DNA of 22,349 nucleotides from Chlorokybus atmophyticus (lineage: Eukaryota > Streptophyta > Chlorokybophyceae > Chlorokybales > Chlorokybaceae). A program made the position numbers and the translations under genes. Numbering within the stretch: the stretch's first letter is position 1; each line of letters begins with the position of its first letter. Below are positions 19,219 to 22,349 of this stretch, piece after piece. Where the stretch lies: the NCBI GenBank assembly GCA_009103225.1, contig RHPI01000810.1:1232391-1254739 (forward strand), written 5' to 3'. Below the pieces are notes generated by a model. It saw only the letters and a program-made list of their open reading frames with translations, was not told where the DNA came from and did no database searches.

Positions 19219-19889
19219 TGTGACGGTGCTCGTGCCTTGTCACCTGTGAGTTGGTCCAATCCACAACCCTCTCACCAAGACACGGTATTCACACCGGAAC
19301 CTTGCCCCCTCTGCCAAGCACACACGCGCGCCCCGCCACTCGCGTACGCACGCGCATGCGCTCGAAGCTACACACCGACTTGTGTAGCGCCTTGGATCGT
19401 CACACAAGCAAGCACACACCGGTGGGCACACGCTAGCAACCCCTGCTAACCACCACCAAGCTTGCACACAAGAAACTAGGGAGCTAAAGGTTGTATTGCA
19501 AGTTGTAGAATGTCACTTTTATACCTACCAGTCTGCACATGCTACTGTCTAGACGATTCTAGCGCTAGACGGAACTAGAAGCTAAGATATTCTTGCAGAA
19601 TCTTGTAGTATACTTCTAGACCTTTCCAACGCACCAAAGATCTCCTAATTTGCTGCTCATATGGTCAAGTTATACTACTTGGCGCCAGGCCCTTCCAGAA
19701 ATCTGGTCGAGCCCTTCTCGACTGGCCTCCGTTTTCTGGCACCTTCCGGACTGGTCTTGGGGCCCCGGTCGATATCCGCGGCAGACTCATAACTCGCCGA
19801 TATCCGCCACAAGTCATTAAAAACATGTACCTTACAAATAAGGCCTAAAACGGCCATGAAAATCACAGAATTTGGCCTTGACTGTTACA
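19219..19889 (-). repeat. 5' LTR of nested element (671 bp)
   Basis: This is the upstream LTR in element orientation and should drive transcription of the genomic RNA. Its boundaries follow from the match to the other LTR, the PBS just downstream and the target duplication outside. Confidence 0.95.
19517..19523 (-). promoter_or_regulatory. TATA box in 5' LTR
   Basis: GGTATAAAAGTG on the minus strand is a canonical TATA motif about 370 bp into the LTR. Transcription would be expected roughly 25-30 bp downstream (near 19490), leaving about 270 bp of R-U5. Confidence 0.6.
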
Positions 19890-19894
19890 CTGCC
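19890..19894. repeat. Target-site duplication, right copy
   Basis: CTGCC directly outside the 5' LTR, identical to the left copy. One copy belongs to the interrupted RT codons (GCA G). Confidence 0.9.
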
Positions 19895-20146
19895 GGCGCA
19901 TTAGTCAATCCAAAAGGTAACACTTTGTATTGATAATGGCCCGACGGTGTTCTGAATGCTGTTTTGTAAACATCAGAAGGATGAATCCGGATTTGATGAT
20001 ACCCACTTGTCAAGTCCAACGTATTAAAGTACGCATTTCCCGACAGTTTAACAAACACATCATCAATCCGGGGCAACGGGTATCGATTCTTTACCGTGAT
20101 CTTGTTCAAAGCACGGTAATCCACACACATGCGCAGCTTTCCATTC
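19890..20146 (-). pseudogene. RT middle fragment of older pol
   Basis: This reads [20 protein letters not shown] through [16 protein letters not shown] (first RT catalytic Asp) to FGLTNAPA, where the inner element interrupts it. It is in a different frame from the segment upstream because of one extra base near 20146. Confidence 0.85.
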
Positions 20147-20746
20147 TCTTTTCATCACAAACAAGATGGGCGCGCCGAAGGGTGAAGAACTCGGTTCAAT
20201 CAATCCCTTTTCCAATAACTCTTTGATTTGAGTTTCCATTTCCCCCCTCTCTCGGGGGCTCAGCCTATATATAGGCCGAAACGGAGGCTCACTGTCAGGA
20301 ATGAGTGGTATTGTGTGTCCGACACCTCGATTAGGAGGTAAGCCTGGCAATTCATCTGAGAACACATTTTGATACTTCTCAATGATGTCTGCAACACCTT
20401 CTGTGTTTCTCGGCACAAAGTCGTCCGACGACGTTAAGTGTACCAGAAAAGCCGGTGTGTTTTTGCGCAACGCACGTTTCACTTGCAGTGCAGTGAGTAG
20501 CGCAGGGTCGGGCTGCTTGTGGTCCAAGCTATGTGACCCTTTCACAGACAATGTTACACGCTTACGACCTTTCTTTACCGTGCACAAACGTGCGCCAGTA
20601 TCCAATGTCATTTTGACATTTTCCTGCCATTCCTGTCCTAATACCACATCAACACCTGATATGTCGATGGATACCACTATGAAAGTAAGAGTGGCATGAT
20701 AATTACCAATCTTTACTTTCATTTTTATTTCCCCTTTCACTGGCAA
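20063..20746 (-). pseudogene. Protease C-terminus, linker and RT N-terminus of older pol
   Basis: The real homology runs from about 20746 to 20146. It covers the protease flap/C-terminal strands (VDVVLGQEW), a linker, and the RT entry motifs PPFRPIYRLSPRE and SSSPFGAPILFV. Below 20146 the original frame continues out of register while the RT continues in the next frame. Confidence 0.8.
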
Positions 20747-21347
20747 CGCACCCCCCNTTCACTGGCAACGCCCCCCCCGCACAGGCAGCTGAAACTGCTG
20801 AGGGTTTACACGCTATCTTGTTGCGCACAACCCATTGTTCCTCAACGAAGTTGTGTGTTGCACCAGTGTCAATCAGGAACGAACTGTTTACACCTTGCAT
20901 TGTGCCACTAAATGTCCACAACAGAGGTACCACCCGTCCTTGAAATGTAGCCAAGAGTCCGTGACTAATGCGAGGGTTGATCAATATGGCTGACAACCGT
21001 ACTGTCCTTGTTTCACGCTTGCTGAATTGCTTCAACACAGACCCTCCGCGAGTATGTTTTAACCATGGGCCATGATACTTTGGCACCATCACCACCATAC
21101 TCAAGGTTCTGTGCTTATTCTGCAACTCAGTCAATGCATGCAACACATCGGTAAGCATGTTGAACTCCACATGTACAAGCACACAAGCATTCTTTTCCAC
21201 TTTTTCAACATCAAAGAGTGGCAACTTGTCATGTGCTTGCCATGCATGTGTCATTACATGCACTTGAGACAGATCATCAAACCAGTTTGCTGCTTGCATC
21301 TCAAGCAACTGGCTATCAACCGCATCTACATCAGTCACGGCATAATC
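20703..21347 (-). pseudogene. Protease N-terminal part of older pol
   Basis: This frame follows directly after the gag TAG in the same register. It carries the retropepsin active site FLIDTGATHNFVE (DTGA codons 20859-20870). Homology leaves this frame at about 20736-20779, a site with an N and a 22-bp near-duplication. Confidence 0.75.
20736..20779. repeat. 22-bp near-duplication flanking a single N
   Basis: ttcactggcaacg followed by a C run begins at 20736 and again at 20758, with N at 20757. Collapsing one 22-bp unit would restore one protease frame, since both copies translate as the same LPV-K context. This looks like an unresolved contig join. Confidence 0.8.
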
Positions 21348-22349
21348 CTATTCAACCTTCTTGGCCTTGCCCTTCTTGGCGGGGCAGTTCTTCGCAATGT
21401 GGCCCGGCTGGTGACAGACGTAACAGGTGCGAGCCGCAGCGGGTGTAGCACCACCAGCAGATGTGCCACCGGTCGGAGGCGTGTATGTCTTCGCTTTCTT
21501 TGCCGTGTGCGCACTCGGCTGAGGGTAACGCTTTCCTCCCACCCCGTGCGGCTTGGCCGCAACTGCCACATGTGCCTTTTCCTGCACCGCCGTGTCATCA
21601 TTGTACAGGTACACGCTCAGCTTCTGCAGCTGGGCCAAGTCCTTAGGAACCCAAGGAAGTCCCGTTGCCGTGTTGTACTGCAGCTGATCGCGCACACGCG
21701 CATCCAAGCCGCGCTTGTACAACTCAAACTGCTCAGCCTTGTCCATGGGCATGAGGCCACTGTTCACGCGGCCCACCAACGCTTGGAACTCCTGCAGATA
21801 GACTGAAGCCGTTCTGCCATTCTGTCGCAGCTTGTTGAGCTTGTTGCGAGCCTGAGTAGCTGGATCCATGCCACCATAGCGCTCCACAAGGAACTTGAAT
21901 AGTGCCTCCACTGTCTTAGTTGCACCATCCTCTGTCTGCCTCGCCCACTCGGCGAGAGCGTCAGATGGCATGAGCAACTCAGCAACAGCAATGTGCTCAC
22001 CAACTGGGCGCTTCAGTGCTGTCAAATAGTGCTCAACAGTAACCACCCAATCATGGATGCTGACACTGCCGTTGGGCTTGAACTTCTCAGGCTTGTTCAG
22101 TGCTGTAACCGGCAGCCCCGCTGATGCACCAGCTGCTGAAGTAGCACCCGCCACCTGTTGGCGCAGCGCCACCAACTCAGACTGCATAGCATCAAGGCGT
22201 GCCGTCAACTGCACTCGGCCAGTCAACTTGTCTTCCAAGTTAGGTCCCAAGTACCAGAACACGTCCTTGCAACGCTGTGAGGTTTCCACTCCCAAGTTGG
22301 CCAAAGCCTCAAACGCCATTCGCTTGCCTTGGTAAGGGAGAGGCTTATC
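21348..22349 (-). CDS. Gag of older Ty3/Gypsy element (5' partial)
   Basis: The frame is open from the window edge to TAG 21348-21350. An internal ATG at 22317-22319 (MAFEALANLG) may be the start, but the ten codons upstream are also open to the edge. It encodes the structural protein that packages element RNA into virus-like particles. Visible parts are a helical N-terminus, the retrotransposon-gag capsid region (around IHDWVVTVEHYL and VYLQEFQALVGRV), and a zinc knuckle CYVCHQPGHIAKNC (CX2CX4HX4C) near residues 299-312 from that Met, followed by a Lys-rich tail. No lesion is seen within gag itself. Confidence 0.85.
   Translation of the reverse strand, partial: DKPLPYQGKRMAFEALANLGVETSQRCKDVFWYLGPNLEDKLTGRVQLTARLDAMQSELVALRQQVAGATSAAGASAGLPVTALNKPEKFKPNGSVSIHDWVVTVEHYLTALKRPVGEHIAVAELLMPSDALAEWARQTEDGATKTVEALFKFLVERYGGMDPATQARNKLNKLRQNGRTASVYLQEFQALVGRVNSGLMPMDKAEQFELYKRGLDARVRDQLQYNTATGLPWVPKDLAQLQKLSVYLYNDDTAVQEKAHVAVAAKPHGVGGKRYPQPSAHTAKKAKTYTPPTGGTSAGGATPAAARTCYVCHQPGHIAKNCPAKKGKAKKVE

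Larger units (their letters stand above)
13842..19889 (-). mobile_element. Complete Ty3/Gypsy chromovirus, nested insertion
   Basis: The element is 6048 bp, in the same orientation as its host element. It has LTRs at both ends (672 and 671 bp), a 5-bp target duplication (CTGCC), PBS, PPT, and uninterrupted gag and pol frames. The LTRs differ by five substitutions and one 1-bp indel (counted by eye), under 1%. Because the LTRs are identical at insertion, this indicates a young copy. It sits in the RT coding region of the older element between NAPA and VFKK. All catalytic motifs expected for autonomy are present, so it may be competent; expression is unknown. Confidence 0.95.

Noticed and set aside
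12758-21350. TAA/TAG reassigned to glutamine, as in some ulvophyte algae, because several in-frame stops look like former Gln codons
   Set aside because: The intact inner pol has over 1170 codons without a single internal TAA or TAG, and its stops fall where expected. The stops occur only in otherwise decayed genes, so ordinary nonsense mutations are simpler.

Overview
This window is eukaryotic nuclear DNA dominated on its right half by mobile elements. A green alga or another plant-lineage host fits best: two Ty3/Gypsy chromoviruses, a tRNA-iMet-like primer site, spliceosomal introns with GT/AG borders, and GT-rich simple repeats. No host gene was recognised by family, so the taxon is inference.

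Layout: (1) 1-4097 has no convincing gene; it contains a strong hairpin at 519-566. (2) 4098-6991, minus strand: ten short exon-like segments with GT/AG borders and largely compatible codon phases suggest one multi-exon host gene of unknown function. (3) 6176-7333 also holds structured non-coding sequence: a perfect hairpin, a purine/pyrimidine-alternating tract and a cluster of imperfect inverted repeats. (4) 7499-7923, minus: broken coding-like pieces of unknown family. (5) 8704-11025, minus: a decayed piggyBac-type transposase gene. It keeps two recognisable introns, one filled by a (GT)n microsatellite and the other by a minisatellite of about 440 bp. (6) 11236-22349, minus: an old, damaged Ty3/Gypsy chromovirus whose upstream end lies beyond the window. 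(7) 13842-19889, minus: a younger, complete chromovirus of 6048 bp inserted inside the reverse transcriptase region of the older one. It has near-identical LTRs, a perfect 5-bp target duplication, PBS, PPT and intact gag and pol frames.

The clearest story is nesting. The older element (gag, protease, RT, RNase H, integrase, chromodomain) carries frameshifts and nonsense codons, whereas the inner one looks structurally competent. The inner element's gag and pol overlap in different frames (pol at -1), its polypurine tract is translated, and its pol stop codon is made by the first bases of the 3' LTR. I see no sign of a defence system, CRISPR array, operon or prokaryotic gene cluster. The novel-looking items are structural: translated PPT/LTR stop, unusual gag-pol junctions, palindrome-rich short LTR, repeat-filled transposase introns, and the unrecognised split gene.
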